Source of the DNA: Strongylocentrotus droebachiensis | Lineage: Eukaryota; Echinodermata; Echinoidea; Camarodonta; Strongylocentrotidae | Reading direction: 5' to 3' | DNA length: 64,000 nt | Assembly: GCA_035222895.1 (NCBI GenBank) | Contig: JAVYIG010001609.1 | Span: forward strand, 1 to 64,000 | Shown here: positions 45,898-60,204 of the stretch, piece after piece | Layout: each line of letters opens with the position of its first letter | How positions within the stretch are numbered: the first letter of the stretch is position 1 | Translations under genes and position numbers: made by a program | Notes under the pieces: model-generated | The model's input: only the letters and a program-made list of their open reading frames with translations | Told to the model about the DNA's origin: nothing | The model's database searches: none

Positions 45898-46086
45898 ATC
45901 GCTTCTCGGCCTTTTGGCTAAGATCATGTGTAGTATCTGTTCTTTTCAGCTTAATATCTGAAACGCGACTCACCGAGTCGCTTGTATATTAAACTGATTT
46001 TTGAACCTAGGACATGGAATAGGGGCTTGCTCCGTCCTGTCCACGGGTTGGCCCGGTATTGCAGTACTTCCGGGATCGGCCCACCC
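45898..46086 (+). ncRNA. U2: U2 snRNA, intact copy 34
   Basis: 883-bp unit; first of a three-unit set (34-36) that recurs as copies 51-53, exactly 15000 bp later. Confidence 0.97.
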
Positions 46087-46780
46087 CTCAGGGGTTAAAA
46101 TATACGAAAGAAAGAACTCTTTTCCTCTCCTTTTCTTTTACTTTTTACTTTTACTGTATCGCTGACAATAGTGATCGATTATCTTTCAAATATCTTTTCA
46201 AATACGAATTTGCATATTATGACGTCAGCTTTTTGATGGAAAATGATTTTTTTTTTTTTTTTTTTTTTTATTGGGGGGAGTGGGGTTGTTTGTTGTGGAC
46301 AATAGTGATGGATTTGATCTCTGTTTCATTTGTGTCTTGCCTACATAACGTTCAGTACAATGTTCGAATTCATACAATGTTCCCTGTGCAATAAAAGATG
46401 TATCTAATCAATAGATTTGCGACGTCATGATACATCACAAGTATTCACTGTGTTTATCCGGTCGTGGCGTTCTAACGCGGATTCTTGAATACGTGTACAT
46501 GATTGGTGTTGGTCGCTTGAAGGGTGATTCGAAGCAAATGTTTTCTCCTTTAATGATTAATATCTTTCTTATCACCAATAAATATGTGATTTATTTCATC
46601 CCATTCGTTTGAACACACAGTAACGTTTTTGCAGTGTGGCATTCGTTTTTCAAAAGCTTTTACCGTTTAAAAGATATCGTACAAAATTGACTTCGTGAGG
46701 TCTGTAAATGCAACATTTTCATCACCGAATCGCCTGGTCCGTAGGATTTGGATATTCTTCTTCAGCTTCGGTATGCAACT

Positions 46781-46969
46781 ATCGCTTCTCGGCCTTTTGG
46801 CTAAGATCATGTGTAGTATCTGTTCTTTTCAGCTTAATATCTGAAACGCGACTCACCGAGTCGCTTGTATATTAAACTGATTTTTGAACCTAGGACATGG
46901 AATAGGGGCTTGCTCCGTCCTGTCCACGGGTTGGCCCGGTATTGCAGTACTTCCGGGATCGGCCCACCC
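46781..46969 (+). ncRNA. U2: U2 snRNA, intact copy 35
   Basis: 882-bp unit with the ATTTATT T block; counterpart of copy 52. Confidence 0.97.
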
Positions 46970-47662
46970 CTCAGGGGTTAAAATATACGAAAGAAAGAAC
47001 TCTTTTCCTCTCCTTTTCTTTTACTTTTTACTTTTACTGTATCGCTGACAATAGTGATCGATTATCTTTCAAATATCTTTTCAAATACGAATTTGCATAT
47101 TATGACGTCAGCTTTTTGATGGAAAATGATTTTTTTTTATTTATTTTTTTTATTGGGGGGAGTGGGGTTGTTTGTTGTGGACAATAGTGATGGATTTGAT
47201 CTCTGTTTCATTTGTGTCTTGCCTACATAACGTTCAGTACAATGTTCGAATTCATACAATGTTCCCTGTGCAATAAAAGATGTATCTAATCAATAGATTT
47301 GCGACGTCATGATACATCACAAGTATTCACTGTGTTTATCCGGTCGTGGCGTTCTAACGCGGATTCTTGAATACGTGTACATGATTGGTGTTGGTCGCTT
47401 GAAGGGTGATTCGAAGCAAATGTTTTCTCCTTTAATGATTAATATCTTTCTTATCACCAATAAATATGTGATTTATTTCATCCCATTCGTTTGAACACAC
47501 AGTAACGTTTTTGCAGTGTGGCATTCGTTTTTCAAAAGCTTTTACCGTTTAAAAGATATCGTACAAAATTGACTTCGTGAGGTCTGTAAATGCAACATTT
47601 TCATCACCGAATCGCCTGGTCCGTAGGATTTGGATATTCTTCTTCAGCTTCGGTATGCAACT

Positions 47663-47851
47663 ATCGCTTCTCGGCCTTTTGGCTAAGATCATGTGTAGTA
47701 TCTGTTCTTTTCAGCTTAATATCTGAAACGCGACTCACCGAGTCGCTTGTATATTAAACTGATTTTTGAACCTAGGACATGGAATAGGGGCTTGCTCCGT
47801 CCTGTCCACGGGTTGGCCCGGTATTGCAATACTTCCGGGATCGGCCCACCC
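47663..47851 (+). ncRNA. U2: U2 snRNA, intact copy 36 (G167A variant)
   Basis: Stem-loop IV change G to A at 47829, as in copies 19 and 53. Confidence 0.96.
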
Positions 47852-48544
47852 CTCAGGGGTTAAAATATACGAAAGAAAGAACTCTTTTCCTCTCCTTTTC
47901 TTTTACTTTTTACTTTTACTGTATCGCTGACAATAGTGATCGATTATCTTTCAAATATCTTTTCAAATACGAATTTGCATATTATGACGTCAGCTTTTTG
48001 ATGGAAAATGATTTTTTTTTTTTTTTTTTTTTTATTGGGGGGAGTGGGGTTGTTTGTTGTGGACAATAGTGATGGATTTGATCTCTGTTTCATTTGTGTC
48101 TTGCCTACATAACGTTCAGTACAATGTTCGAATTCATACAATGTTCCCTGTGCAATAAAAGATGTATCTAATCAATAGATTTGCGACGTCATGATACATC
48201 ACAAGTATTCACTGTGTTTATCCGGTCGTGGCGTTCTAACGCGGATTCTTGAATACGTGTACATGATTGGTGTTGGTCGCTTGAAGGGTGATTCGAAGCA
48301 AATGTTTTCTCCTTTAATGATTAATATCTTTCTTATCACCAATAAATATGTGATTTATTTCATCCCATTCGTTTGAACACACAGTAACGTTTTTGCAGTG
48401 TGGCATTCGTTTTTCAAAAGCTTTTACCGTTTAAAAGATATCGTACAAAATTGACTTCGTGAGGTCTGTAAATGCAACATTTTCATCACCGAATCGCCTG
48501 GTCCGTAGGATTTGGATATTCTTCTTCAGCTTCGGTATGCAACT

Positions 48545-48733
48545 ATCGCTTCTCGGCCTTTTGGCTAAGATCATGTGTAGTATCTGTTCTTTTCAGCTTA
48601 ATATCTGAAACGCGACTCACCGAGTCGCTTGTATATTAAACTGATTTTTGAACCTAGGACATGGAATAGGGGCTTGCTCCGTCCTGTCCACGGGTTGGCC
48701 CGGTATTGCAGTACTTCCGGGATCGGCCCACCC
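48545..48733 (+). ncRNA. U2: U2 snRNA, intact copy 37
   Basis: 882-bp majority-form unit right after a G167A copy. Confidence 0.97.
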
Positions 48734-49426
48734 CTCAGGGGTTAAAATATACGAAAGAAAGAACTCTTTTCCTCTCCTTTTCTTTTACTTTTTACTTTTA
48801 CTGTATCGCTGACAATAGTGATCGATTATCTTTCAAATATCTTTTCAAATACGAATTTGCATATTATGACGTCAGCTTTTTGATGGAAAATGATTTTTTT
48901 TTTTTTTTTTTTTTTATTGGGGGGAGTGGGGTTGTTTGTTGTGGACAATAGTGATGGATTTGATCTCTGTTTCATTTGTGTCTTGCCTACATAACGTTCA
49001 GTACAATGTTCGAATTCATACAATGTTCCCTGTGCAATAAAAGATGTATCTAATCAATAGATTTGCGACGTCATGATACATCACAAGTATTCACTGTGTT
49101 TATCCGGTCGTGGCGTTCTAACGCGGATTCTTGAATACGTGTACATGATTGGTGTTGGTCGCTTGAAGGGTGATTCGAAGCAAATGTTTTCTCCTTTAAT
49201 GATTAATATCTTTCTTATCACCAATAAATATGTGATTTATTTCATCCCATTCGTTTGAACACACAGTAACGTTTTTGCAGTGTGGCATTCGTTTTTCAAA
49301 AGCTTTTACCGTTTAAAAGATATCGTACAAAATTGACTTCGTGAGGTCTGTAAATGCAACATTTTCATCACCGAATCGCCTGGTCCGTAGGATTTGGATA
49401 TTCTTCTTCAGCTTCGGTATGCAACT

Positions 49427-49615
49427 ATCGCTTCTCGGCCTTTTGGCTAAGATCATGTGTAGTATCTGTTCTTTTCAGCTTAATATCTGAAACGCGACTC
49501 ACCGAGTCGCTTGTATATTAAACTGATTTTTGAACCTAGGACATGGAATAGGGGCTTGCTCCGTCCTGTCCACGGGTTGGCCCGGTATTGCAGTACTTCC
49601 GGGATCGGCCCACCC
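49427..49615 (+). ncRNA. U2: U2 snRNA, intact copy 38
   Basis: Unit with the ATTTATT T block. Confidence 0.97.
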
Positions 49616-50308
49616 CTCAGGGGTTAAAATATACGAAAGAAAGAACTCTTTTCCTCTCCTTTTCTTTTACTTTTTACTTTTACTGTATCGCTGACAATAG
49701 TGATCGATTATCTTTCAAATATCTTTTCAAATACGAATTTGCATATTATGACGTCAGCTTTTTGATGGAAAATGATTTTTTTTTATTTATTTTTTTTATT
49801 GGGGGGAGTGGGGTTGTTTGTTGTGGACAATAGTGATGGATTTGATCTCTGTTTCATTTGTGTCTTGCCTACATAACGTTCAGTACAATGTTCGAATTCA
49901 TACAATGTTCCCTGTGCAATAAAAGATGTATCTAATCAATAGATTTGCGACGTCATGATACATCACAAGTATTCACTGTGTTTATCCGGTCGTGGCGTTC
50001 TAACGCGGATTCTTGAATACGTGTACATGATTGGTGTTGGTCGCTTGAAGGGTGATTCGAAGCAAATGTTTTCTCCTTTAATGATTAATATCTTTCTTAT
50101 CACCAATAAATATGTGATTTATTTCATCCCATTCGTTTGAACACACAGTAACGTTTTTGCAGTGTGGCATTCGTTTTTCAAAAGCTTTTACCGTTTAAAA
50201 GATATCGTACAAAATTGACTTCGTGAGGTCTGTAAATGCAACATTTTCATCACCGAATCGCCTGGTCCGTAGGATTTGGATATTCTTCTTCAGCTTCGGT
50301 ATGCAACT

Positions 50309-50497
50309 ATCGCTTCTCGGCCTTTTGGCTAAGATCATGTGTAGTATCTGTTCTTTTCAGCTTAATATCTGAAACGCGACTCACCGAGTCGCTTGTATAT
50401 TAAACTGATTTTTGAACCTAGGACATGGAATAGGGGCTTGCTCCGTCCTGTCCACGGGTTGGCCCGGTATTGCAGTACTTCCGGGATCGGCCCACCC
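50309..50497 (+). ncRNA. U2: U2 snRNA, intact copy 39
   Basis: Majority-form unit; no private difference noticed. Confidence 0.97.
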
Positions 50498-51190
50498 CTC
50501 AGGGGTTAAAATATACGAAAGAAAGAACTCTTTTCCTCTCCTTTTCTTTTACTTTTTACTTTTACTGTATCGCTGACAATAGTGATCGATTATCTTTCAA
50601 ATATCTTTTCAAATACGAATTTGCATATTATGACGTCAGCTTTTTGATGGAAAATGATTTTTTTTTTTTTTTTTTTTTTATTGGGGGGAGTGGGGTTGTT
50701 TGTTGTGGACAATAGTGATGGATTTGATCTCTGTTTCATTTGTGTCTTGCCTACATAACGTTCAGTACAATGTTCGAATTCATACAATGTTCCCTGTGCA
50801 ATAAAAGATGTATCTAATCAATAGATTTGCGACGTCATGATACATCACAAGTATTCACTGTGTTTATCCGGTCGTGGCGTTCTAACGCGGATTCTTGAAT
50901 ACGTGTACATGATTGGTGTTGGTCGCTTGAAGGGTGATTCGAAGCAAATGTTTTCTCCTTTAATGATTAATATCTTTCTTATCACCAATAAATATGTGAT
51001 TTATTTCATCCCATTCGTTTGAACACACAGTAACGTTTTTGCAGTGTGGCATTCGTTTTTCAAAAGCTTTTACCGTTTAAAAGATATCGTACAAAATTGA
51101 CTTCGTGAGGTCTGTAAATGCAACATTTTCATCACCGAATCGCCTGGTCCGTAGGATTTGGATATTCTTCTTCAGCTTCGGTATGCAACT

Positions 51191-51379
51191 ATCGCTTCTC
51201 GGCCTTTTGGCTAAGATCATGTGTAGTATCTGTTCTTTTCAGCTTAATATCTGAAACGCGACTCACCGAGTCGCTTGTATATTAAACTGATTTTTGAACC
51301 TAGGACATGGAATAGGGGCTTGCTCCGTCCTGTCCACGGGTTGGCCCGGTATTGCAGTACTTCCGGGATCGGCCCACCC
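51191..51379 (+). ncRNA. U2: U2 snRNA, intact copy 40
   Basis: Majority-form unit; no private difference noticed. Confidence 0.97.
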
Positions 51380-52072
51380 CTCAGGGGTTAAAATATACGA
51401 AAGAAAGAACTCTTTTCCTCTCCTTTTCTTTTACTTTTTACTTTTACTGTATCGCTGACAATAGTGATCGATTATCTTTCAAATATCTTTTCAAATACGA
51501 ATTTGCATATTATGACGTCAGCTTTTTGATGGAAAATGATTTTTTTTTTTTTTTTTTTTTTATTGGGGGGAGTGGGGTTGTTTGTTGTGGACAATAGTGA
51601 TGGATTTGATCTCTGTTTCATTTGTGTCTTGCCTACATAACGTTCAGTACAATGTTCGAATTCATACAATGTTCCCTGTGCAATAAAAGATGTATCTAAT
51701 CAATAGATTTGCGACGTCATGATACATCACAAGTATTCACTGTGTTTATCCGGTCGTGGCGTTCTAACGCGGATTCTTGAATACGTGTACATGATTGGTG
51801 TTGGTCGCTTGAAGGGTGATTCGAAGCAAATGTTTTCTCCTTTAATGATTAATATCTTTCTTATCACCAATAAATATGTGATTTATTTCATCCCATTCGT
51901 TTGAACACACAGTAACGTTTTTGCAGTGTGGCATTCGTTTTTCAAAAGCTTTTACCGTTTAAAAGATATCGTACAAAATTGACTTCGTGAGGTCTGTAAA
52001 TGCAACATTTTCATCACCGAATCGCCTGGTCCGTAGGATTTGGATATTCTTCTTCAGCTTCGGTATGCAACT

Positions 52073-52261
52073 ATCGCTTCTCGGCCTTTTGGCTAAGATC
52101 ATGTGTAGTATCTGTTCTTTTCAGCTTAATATCTGAAACGCGACTCACCGAGTCGCTTGTATATTAAACTGATTTTTGAACCTAGGACATGGAATAGGGG
52201 CTTGCTCCGTCCTGTCCACGGGTTGGCCCGGTATTGCAGTACTTCCGGGATCGGCCCACCC
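52073..52261 (+). ncRNA. U2: U2 snRNA, intact copy 41
   Basis: Majority-form unit; no private difference noticed. Confidence 0.97.
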
Positions 52262-52954
52262 CTCAGGGGTTAAAATATACGAAAGAAAGAACTCTTTTCC
52301 TCTCCTTTTCTTTTACTTTTTACTTTTACTGTATCGCTGACAATAGTGATCGATTATCTTTCAAATATCTTTTCAAATACGAATTTGCATATTATGACGT
52401 CAGCTTTTTGATGGAAAATGATTTTTTTTTTTTTTTTTTTTTTATTGGGGGGAGTGGGGTTGTTTGTTGTGGACAATAGTGATGGATTTGATCTCTGTTT
52501 CATTTGTGTCTTGCCTACATAACGTTCAGTACAATGTTCGAATTCATACAATGTTCCCTGTGCAATAAAAGATGTATCTAATCAATAGATTTGCGACGTC
52601 ATGATACATCACAAGTATTCACTGTGTTTATCCGGTCGTGGCGTTCTAACGCGGATTCTTGAATACGTGTACATGATTGGTGTTGGTCGCTTGAAGGGTG
52701 ATTCGAAGCAAATGTTTTCTCCTTTAATGATTAATATCTTTCTTATCACCAATAAATATGTGATTTATTTCATCCCATTCGTTTGAACACACAGTAACGT
52801 TTTTGCAGTGTGGCATTCGTTTTTCAAAAGCTTTTACCGTTTAAAAGATATCGTACAAAATTGACTTCGTGAGGTCTGTAAATGCAACATTTTCATCACC
52901 GAATCGCCTGGTCCGTAGGATTTGGATATTCTTCTTCAGCTTCGGTATGCAACT

Positions 52955-53143
52955 ATCGCTTCTCGGCCTTTTGGCTAAGATCATGTGTAGTATCTGTTCT
53001 TTTCAGCTTAATATCTGAAACGCGACTCACCGAGTCGCTTGTATATTAAACTGATTTTTGAACCTAGGACATGGAATAGGGGCTTGCTCCGTCCTGTCCA
53101 CGGGTTGGCCCGGTATTGCAGTACTTCCGGGATCGGCCCACCC
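52955..53143 (+). ncRNA. U2: U2 snRNA, intact copy 42
   Basis: 884-bp unit; T run two bases longer. Confidence 0.97.
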
Positions 53144-53299
53144 CTCAGGGGTTAAAATATACGAAAGAAAGAACTCTTTTCCTCTCCTTTTCTTTTACTT
53201 TTTACTTTTACTGTATCGCTGACAATAGTGATCGATTATCTTTCAAATATCTTTTCAAATACGAATTTGCATATTATGACGTCAGCTTTTTGATGGAAA

Positions 53300-53331
<32 letters not shown>

Positions 53332-53838
53332 GGGGGAGTGGGGTTGTTTGTTGTGGACAATAGTGATGGATTTGATCTCTGTTTCATTTGTGTCTTGCCT
53401 ACATAACGTTCAGTACAATGTTCGAATTCATACAATGTTCCCTGTGCAATAAAAGATGTATCTAATCAATAGATTTGCGACGTCATGATACATCACAAGT
53501 ATTCACTGTGTTTATCCGGTCGTGGCGTTCTAACGCGGATTCTTGAATACGTGTACATGATTGGTGTTGGTCGCTTGAAGGGTGATTCGAAGCAAATGTT
53601 TTCTCCTTTAATGATTAATATCTTTCTTATCACCAATAAATATGTGATTTATTTCATCCCATTCGTTTGAACACACAGTAACGTTTTTGCAGTGTGGCAT
53701 TCGTTTTTCAAAAGCTTTTACCGTTTAAAAGATATCGTACAAAATTGACTTCGTGAGGTCTGTAAATGCAACATTTTCATCACCGAATCGCCTGGTCCGT
53801 AGGATTTGGATATTCTTCTTCAGCTTCGGTATGCAACT

Positions 53839-54027
53839 ATCGCTTCTCGGCCTTTTGGCTAAGATCATGTGTAGTATCTGTTCTTTTCAGCTTAATATCT
53901 GAAACGCGACTCACCGAGTCGCTTGTATATTAAACTGATTTTTGAACCTAGGACATGGAATAGGGGCTTGCTCCGTCCTGTCCACGGGTTGGCCCGGTAT
54001 TGCAGTACTTCCGGGATCGGCCCACCC
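53839..54027 (+). ncRNA. U2: U2 snRNA, intact copy 43
   Basis: 882-bp majority-form unit. Confidence 0.97.
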
Positions 54028-54720
54028 CTCAGGGGTTAAAATATACGAAAGAAAGAACTCTTTTCCTCTCCTTTTCTTTTACTTTTTACTTTTACTGTAT
54101 CGCTGACAATAGTGATCGATTATCTTTCAAATATCTTTTCAAATACGAATTTGCATATTATGACGTCAGCTTTTTGATGGAAAATGATTTTTTTTTTTTT
54201 TTTTTTTTTATTGGGGGGAGTGGGGTTGTTTGTTGTGGACAATAGTGATGGATTTGATCTCTGTTTCATTTGTGTCTTGCCTACATAACGTTCAGTACAA
54301 TGTTCGAATTCATACAATGTTCCCTGTGCAATAAAAGATGTATCTAATCAATAGATTTGCGACGTCATGATACATCACAAGTATTCACTGTGTTTATCCG
54401 GTCGTGGCGTTCTAACGCGGATTCTTGAATACGTGTACATGATTGGTGTTGGTCGCTTGAAGGGTGATTCGAAGCAAATGTTTTCTCCTTTAATGATTAA
54501 TATCTTTCTTATCACCAATAAATATGTGATTTATTTCATCCCATTCGTTTGAACACACAGTAACGTTTTTGCAGTGTGGCATTCGTTTTTCAAAAGCTTT
54601 TACCGTTTAAAAGATATCGTACAAAATTGACTTCGTGAGGTCTGTAAATGCAACATTTTCATCACCGAATCGCCTGGTCCGTAGGATTTGGATATTCTTC
54701 TTCAGCTTCGGTATGCAACT

Positions 54721-54909
54721 ATCGCTTCTCGGCCTTTTGGCTAAGATCATGTGTAGTATCTGTTCTTTTCAGCTTAATATCTGAAACGCGACTCACCGAG
54801 TCGCTTGTATATTAAACTGATTTTTGAACCTAGGACATGGAATAGGGGCTTGCTCCGTCCTGTCCACGGGTTGGCCCGGTATTGCAGTACTTCCGGGATC
54901 GGCCCACCC
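54721..54909 (+). ncRNA. U2: U2 snRNA, intact copy 44
   Basis: ATTTATT T block; the only place where two such units are adjacent (with copy 45). Confidence 0.97.
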
Positions 54910-55602
54910 CTCAGGGGTTAAAATATACGAAAGAAAGAACTCTTTTCCTCTCCTTTTCTTTTACTTTTTACTTTTACTGTATCGCTGACAATAGTGATCG
55001 ATTATCTTTCAAATATCTTTTCAAATACGAATTTGCATATTATGACGTCAGCTTTTTGATGGAAAATGATTTTTTTTTATTTATTTTTTTTATTGGGGGG
55101 AGTGGGGTTGTTTGTTGTGGACAATAGTGATGGATTTGATCTCTGTTTCATTTGTGTCTTGCCTACATAACGTTCAGTACAATGTTCGAATTCATACAAT
55201 GTTCCCTGTGCAATAAAAGATGTATCTAATCAATAGATTTGCGACGTCATGATACATCACAAGTATTCACTGTGTTTATCCGGTCGTGGCGTTCTAACGC
55301 GGATTCTTGAATACGTGTACATGATTGGTGTTGGTCGCTTGAAGGGTGATTCGAAGCAAATGTTTTCTCCTTTAATGATTAATATCTTTCTTATCACCAA
55401 TAAATATGTGATTTATTTCATCCCATTCGTTTGAACACACAGTAACGTTTTTGCAGTGTGGCATTCGTTTTTCAAAAGCTTTTACCGTTTAAAAGATATC
55501 GTACAAAATTGACTTCGTGAGGTCTGTAAATGCAACATTTTCATCACCGAATCGCCTGGTCCGTAGGATTTGGATATTCTTCTTCAGCTTCGGTATGCAA
55601 CT

Positions 55603-55791
55603 ATCGCTTCTCGGCCTTTTGGCTAAGATCATGTGTAGTATCTGTTCTTTTCAGCTTAATATCTGAAACGCGACTCACCGAGTCGCTTGTATATTAAACT
55701 GATTTTTGAACCTAGGACATGGAATAGGGGCTTGCTCCGTCCTGTCCACGGGTTGGCCCGGTATTGCAGTACTTCCGGGATCGGCCCACCC
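55603..55791 (+). ncRNA. U2: U2 snRNA, intact copy 45
   Basis: Second of the adjacent ATTTATT pair, 882 bp after the first. Confidence 0.97.
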
Positions 55792-56484
55792 CTCAGGGGT
55801 TAAAATATACGAAAGAAAGAACTCTTTTCCTCTCCTTTTCTTTTACTTTTTACTTTTACTGTATCGCTGACAATAGTGATCGATTATCTTTCAAATATCT
55901 TTTCAAATACGAATTTGCATATTATGACGTCAGCTTTTTGATGGAAAATGATTTTTTTTTATTTATTTTTTTTATTGGGGGGAGTGGGGTTGTTTGTTGT
56001 GGACAATAGTGATGGATTTGATCTCTGTTTCATTTGTGTCTTGCCTACATAACGTTCAGTACAATGTTCGAATTCATACAATGTTCCCTGTGCAATAAAA
56101 GATGTATCTAATCAATAGATTTGCGACGTCATGATACATCACAAGTATTCACTGTGTTTATCCGGTCGTGGCGTTCTAACGCGGATTCTTGAATACGTGT
56201 ACATGATTGGTGTTGGTCGCTTGAAGGGTGATTCGAAGCAAATGTTTTCTCCTTTAATGATTAATATCTTTCTTATCACCAATAAATATGTGATTTATTT
56301 CATCCCATTCGTTTGAACACACAGTAACGTTTTTGCAGTGTGGCATTCGTTTTTCAAAAGCTTTTACCGTTTAAAAGATATCGTACAAAATTGACTTCGT
56401 GAGGTCTGTAAATGCAACATTTTCATCACCGAATCGCCTGGTCCGTAGGATTTGGATATTCTTCTTCAGCTTCGGTATGCAACT

Positions 56485-56673
56485 ATCGCTTCTCGGCCTT
56501 TTGGCTAAGATCATGTGTAGTATCTGTTCTTTTCAGCTTAATATCTGAAACGCGACTCACCGAGTCGCTTGTATATTAAACTGATTTTTGAACCTAGGAC
56601 ATGGAATAGGGGCTTGCTCCGTCCTGTCCACGGGTTGGCCCGGTATTGCAGTACTTCCGGGATCGGCCCACCC
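56485..56673 (+). ncRNA. U2: U2 snRNA, intact copy 46
   Basis: Majority-form unit between two ATTTATT units. Confidence 0.97.
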
Positions 56674-57366
56674 CTCAGGGGTTAAAATATACGAAAGAAA
56701 GAACTCTTTTCCTCTCCTTTTCTTTTACTTTTTACTTTTACTGTATCGCTGACAATAGTGATCGATTATCTTTCAAATATCTTTTCAAATACGAATTTGC
56801 ATATTATGACGTCAGCTTTTTGATGGAAAATGATTTTTTTTTTTTTTTTTTTTTTATTGGGGGGAGTGGGGTTGTTTGTTGTGGACAATAGTGATGGATT
56901 TGATCTCTGTTTCATTTGTGTCTTGCCTACATAACGTTCAGTACAATGTTCGAATTCATACAATGTTCCCTGTGCAATAAAAGATGTATCTAATCAATAG
57001 ATTTGCGACGTCATGATACATCACAAGTATTCACTGTGTTTATCCGGTCGTGGCGTTCTAACGCGGATTCTTGAATACGTGTACATGATTGGTGTTGGTC
57101 GCTTGAAGGGTGATTCGAAGCAAATGTTTTCTCCTTTAATGATTAATATCTTTCTTATCACCAATAAATATGTGATTTATTTCATCCCATTCGTTTGAAC
57201 ACACAGTAACGTTTTTGCAGTGTGGCATTCGTTTTTCAAAAGCTTTTACCGTTTAAAAGATATCGTACAAAATTGACTTCGTGAGGTCTGTAAATGCAAC
57301 ATTTTCATCACCGAATCGCCTGGTCCGTAGGATTTGGATATTCTTCTTCAGCTTCGGTATGCAACT

Positions 57367-57555
57367 ATCGCTTCTCGGCCTTTTGGCTAAGATCATGTGT
57401 AGTATCTGTTCTTTTCAGCTTAATATCTGAAACGCGACTCACCGAGTCGCTTGTATATTAAACTGATTTTTGAACCTAGGACATGGAATAGGGGCTTGCT
57501 CCGTCCTGTCCACGGGTTGGCCCGGTATTGCAGTACTTCCGGGATCGGCCCACCC
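57367..57555 (+). ncRNA. U2: U2 snRNA, intact copy 47
   Basis: Unit with the ATTTATT T block. Confidence 0.97.
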
Positions 57556-58248
57556 CTCAGGGGTTAAAATATACGAAAGAAAGAACTCTTTTCCTCTCCT
57601 TTTCTTTTACTTTTTACTTTTACTGTATCGCTGACAATAGTGATCGATTATCTTTCAAATATCTTTTCAAATACGAATTTGCATATTATGACGTCAGCTT
57701 TTTGATGGAAAATGATTTTTTTTTATTTATTTTTTTTATTGGGGGGAGTGGGGTTGTTTGTTGTGGACAATAGTGATGGATTTGATCTCTGTTTCATTTG
57801 TGTCTTGCCTACATAACGTTCAGTACAATGTTCGAATTCATACAATGTTCCCTGTGCAATAAAAGATGTATCTAATCAATAGATTTGCGACGTCATGATA
57901 CATCACAAGTATTCACTGTGTTTATCCGGTCGTGGCGTTCTAACGCGGATTCTTGAATACGTGTACATGATTGGTGTTGGTCGCTTGAAGGGTGATTCGA
58001 AGCAAATGTTTTCTCCTTTAATGATTAATATCTTTCTTATCACCAATAAATATGTGATTTATTTCATCCCATTCGTTTGAACACACAGTAACGTTTTTGC
58101 AGTGTGGCATTCGTTTTTCAAAAGCTTTTACCGTTTAAAAGATATCGTACAAAATTGACTTCGTGAGGTCTGTAAATGCAACATTTTCATCACCGAATCG
58201 CCTGGTCCGTAGGATTTGGATATTCTTCTTCAGCTTCGGTATGCAACT

Positions 58249-58437
58249 ATCGCTTCTCGGCCTTTTGGCTAAGATCATGTGTAGTATCTGTTCTTTTCAG
58301 CTTAATATCTGAAACGCGACTCACCGAGTCGCTTGTATATTAAACTGATTTTTGAACCTAGGACATGGAATAGGGGCTTGCTCCGTCCTGTCCACGGGTT
58401 GGCCCGGTATTGCAGTACTTCCGGGATCGGCCCACCC
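58249..58437 (+). ncRNA. U2: U2 snRNA, intact copy 48
   Basis: 883-bp unit, unbroken T run. Confidence 0.97.
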
Positions 58438-59131
58438 CTCAGGGGTTAAAATATACGAAAGAAAGAACTCTTTTCCTCTCCTTTTCTTTTACTTTTTACT
58501 TTTACTGTATCGCTGACAATAGTGATCGATTATCTTTCAAATATCTTTTCAAATACGAATTTGCATATTATGACGTCAGCTTTTTGATGGAAAATGATTT
58601 TTTTTTTTTTTTTTTTTTTTATTGGGGGGAGTGGGGTTGTTTGTTGTGGACAATAGTGATGGATTTGATCTCTGTTTCATTTGTGTCTTGCCTACATAAC
58701 GTTCAGTACAATGTTCGAATTCATACAATGTTCCCTGTGCAATAAAAGATGTATCTAATCAATAGATTTGCGACGTCATGATACATCACAAGTATTCACT
58801 GTGTTTATCCGGTCGTGGCGTTCTAACGCGGATTCTTGAATACGTGTACATGATTGGTGTTGGTCGCTTGAAGGGTGATTCGAAGCAAATGTTTTCTCCT
58901 TTAATGATTAATATCTTTCTTATCACCAATAAATATGTGATTTATTTCATCCCATTCGTTTGAACACACAGTAACGTTTTTGCAGTGTGGCATTCGTTTT
59001 TCAAAAGCTTTTACCGTTTAAAAGATATCGTACAAAATTGACTTCGTGAGGTCTGTAAATGCAACATTTTCATCACCGAATCGCCTGGTCCGTAGGATTT
59101 GGATATTCTTCTTCAGCTTCGGTATGCAACT

Positions 59132-59320
59132 ATCGCTTCTCGGCCTTTTGGCTAAGATCATGTGTAGTATCTGTTCTTTTCAGCTTAATATCTGAAACGC
59201 GACTCACCGAGTCGCTTGTATATTAAACTGATTTTTGAACCTAGGACATGGAATAGGGGCTTGCTCCGTCCTGTCCACGGGTTGGCCCGGTATTGCAGTA
59301 CTTCCGGGATCGGCCCACCC
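59132..59320 (+). ncRNA. U2: U2 snRNA, intact copy 49
   Basis: 884-bp unit with a private single A late in the T block. Confidence 0.97.
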
Positions 59321-60015
59321 CTCAGGGGTTAAAATATACGAAAGAAAGAACTCTTTTCCTCTCCTTTTCTTTTACTTTTTACTTTTACTGTATCGCTGAC
59401 AATAGTGATCGATTATCTTTCAAATATCTTTTCAAATACGAATTTGCATATTATGACGTCAGCTTTTTGATGGAAAATGATTTTTTTTTTTTTTTTATTT
59501 TTTTATTGGGGGGAGTGGGGTTGTTTGTTGTGGACAATAGTGATGGATTTGATCTCTGTTTCATTTGTGTCTTGCCTACATAACGTTCAGTACAATGTTC
59601 GAATTCATACAATGTTCCCTGTGCAATAAAAGATGTATCTAATCAATAGATTTGCGACGTCATGATACATCACAAGTATTCACTGTGTTTATCCGGTCGT
59701 GGCGTTCTAACGCGGATTCTTGAATACGTGTACATGATTGGTGTTGGTCGCTTGAAGGGTGATTCGAAGCAAATGTTTTCTCCTTTAATGATTAATATCT
59801 TTCTTATCACCAATAAATATGTGATTTATTTCATCCCATTCGTTTGAACACACAGTAACGTTTTTGCAGTGTGGCATTCGTTTTTCAAAAGCTTTTACCG
59901 TTTAAAAGATATCGTACAAAATTGACTTCGTGAGGTCTGTAAATGCAACATTTTCATCACCGAATCGCCTGGTCCGTAGGATTTGGATATTCTTCTTCAG
60001 CTTCGGTATGCAACT

Positions 60016-60204
60016 ATCGCTTCTCGGCCTTTTGGCTAAGATCATGTGTAGTATCTGTTCTTTTCAGCTTAATATCTGAAACGCGACTCACCGAGTCGCT
60101 TGTATATTAAACTGATTTTTGAACCTAGGACATGGAATAGGGGCTTGCTCCGTCCTGTCCACGGGTTGGCCCGGTATTGCAGTACTTCCGGGATCGGCCC
60201 ACCC
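60016..60204 (+). ncRNA. U2: U2 snRNA, intact copy 50
   Basis: 882-bp majority-form unit. Confidence 0.97.
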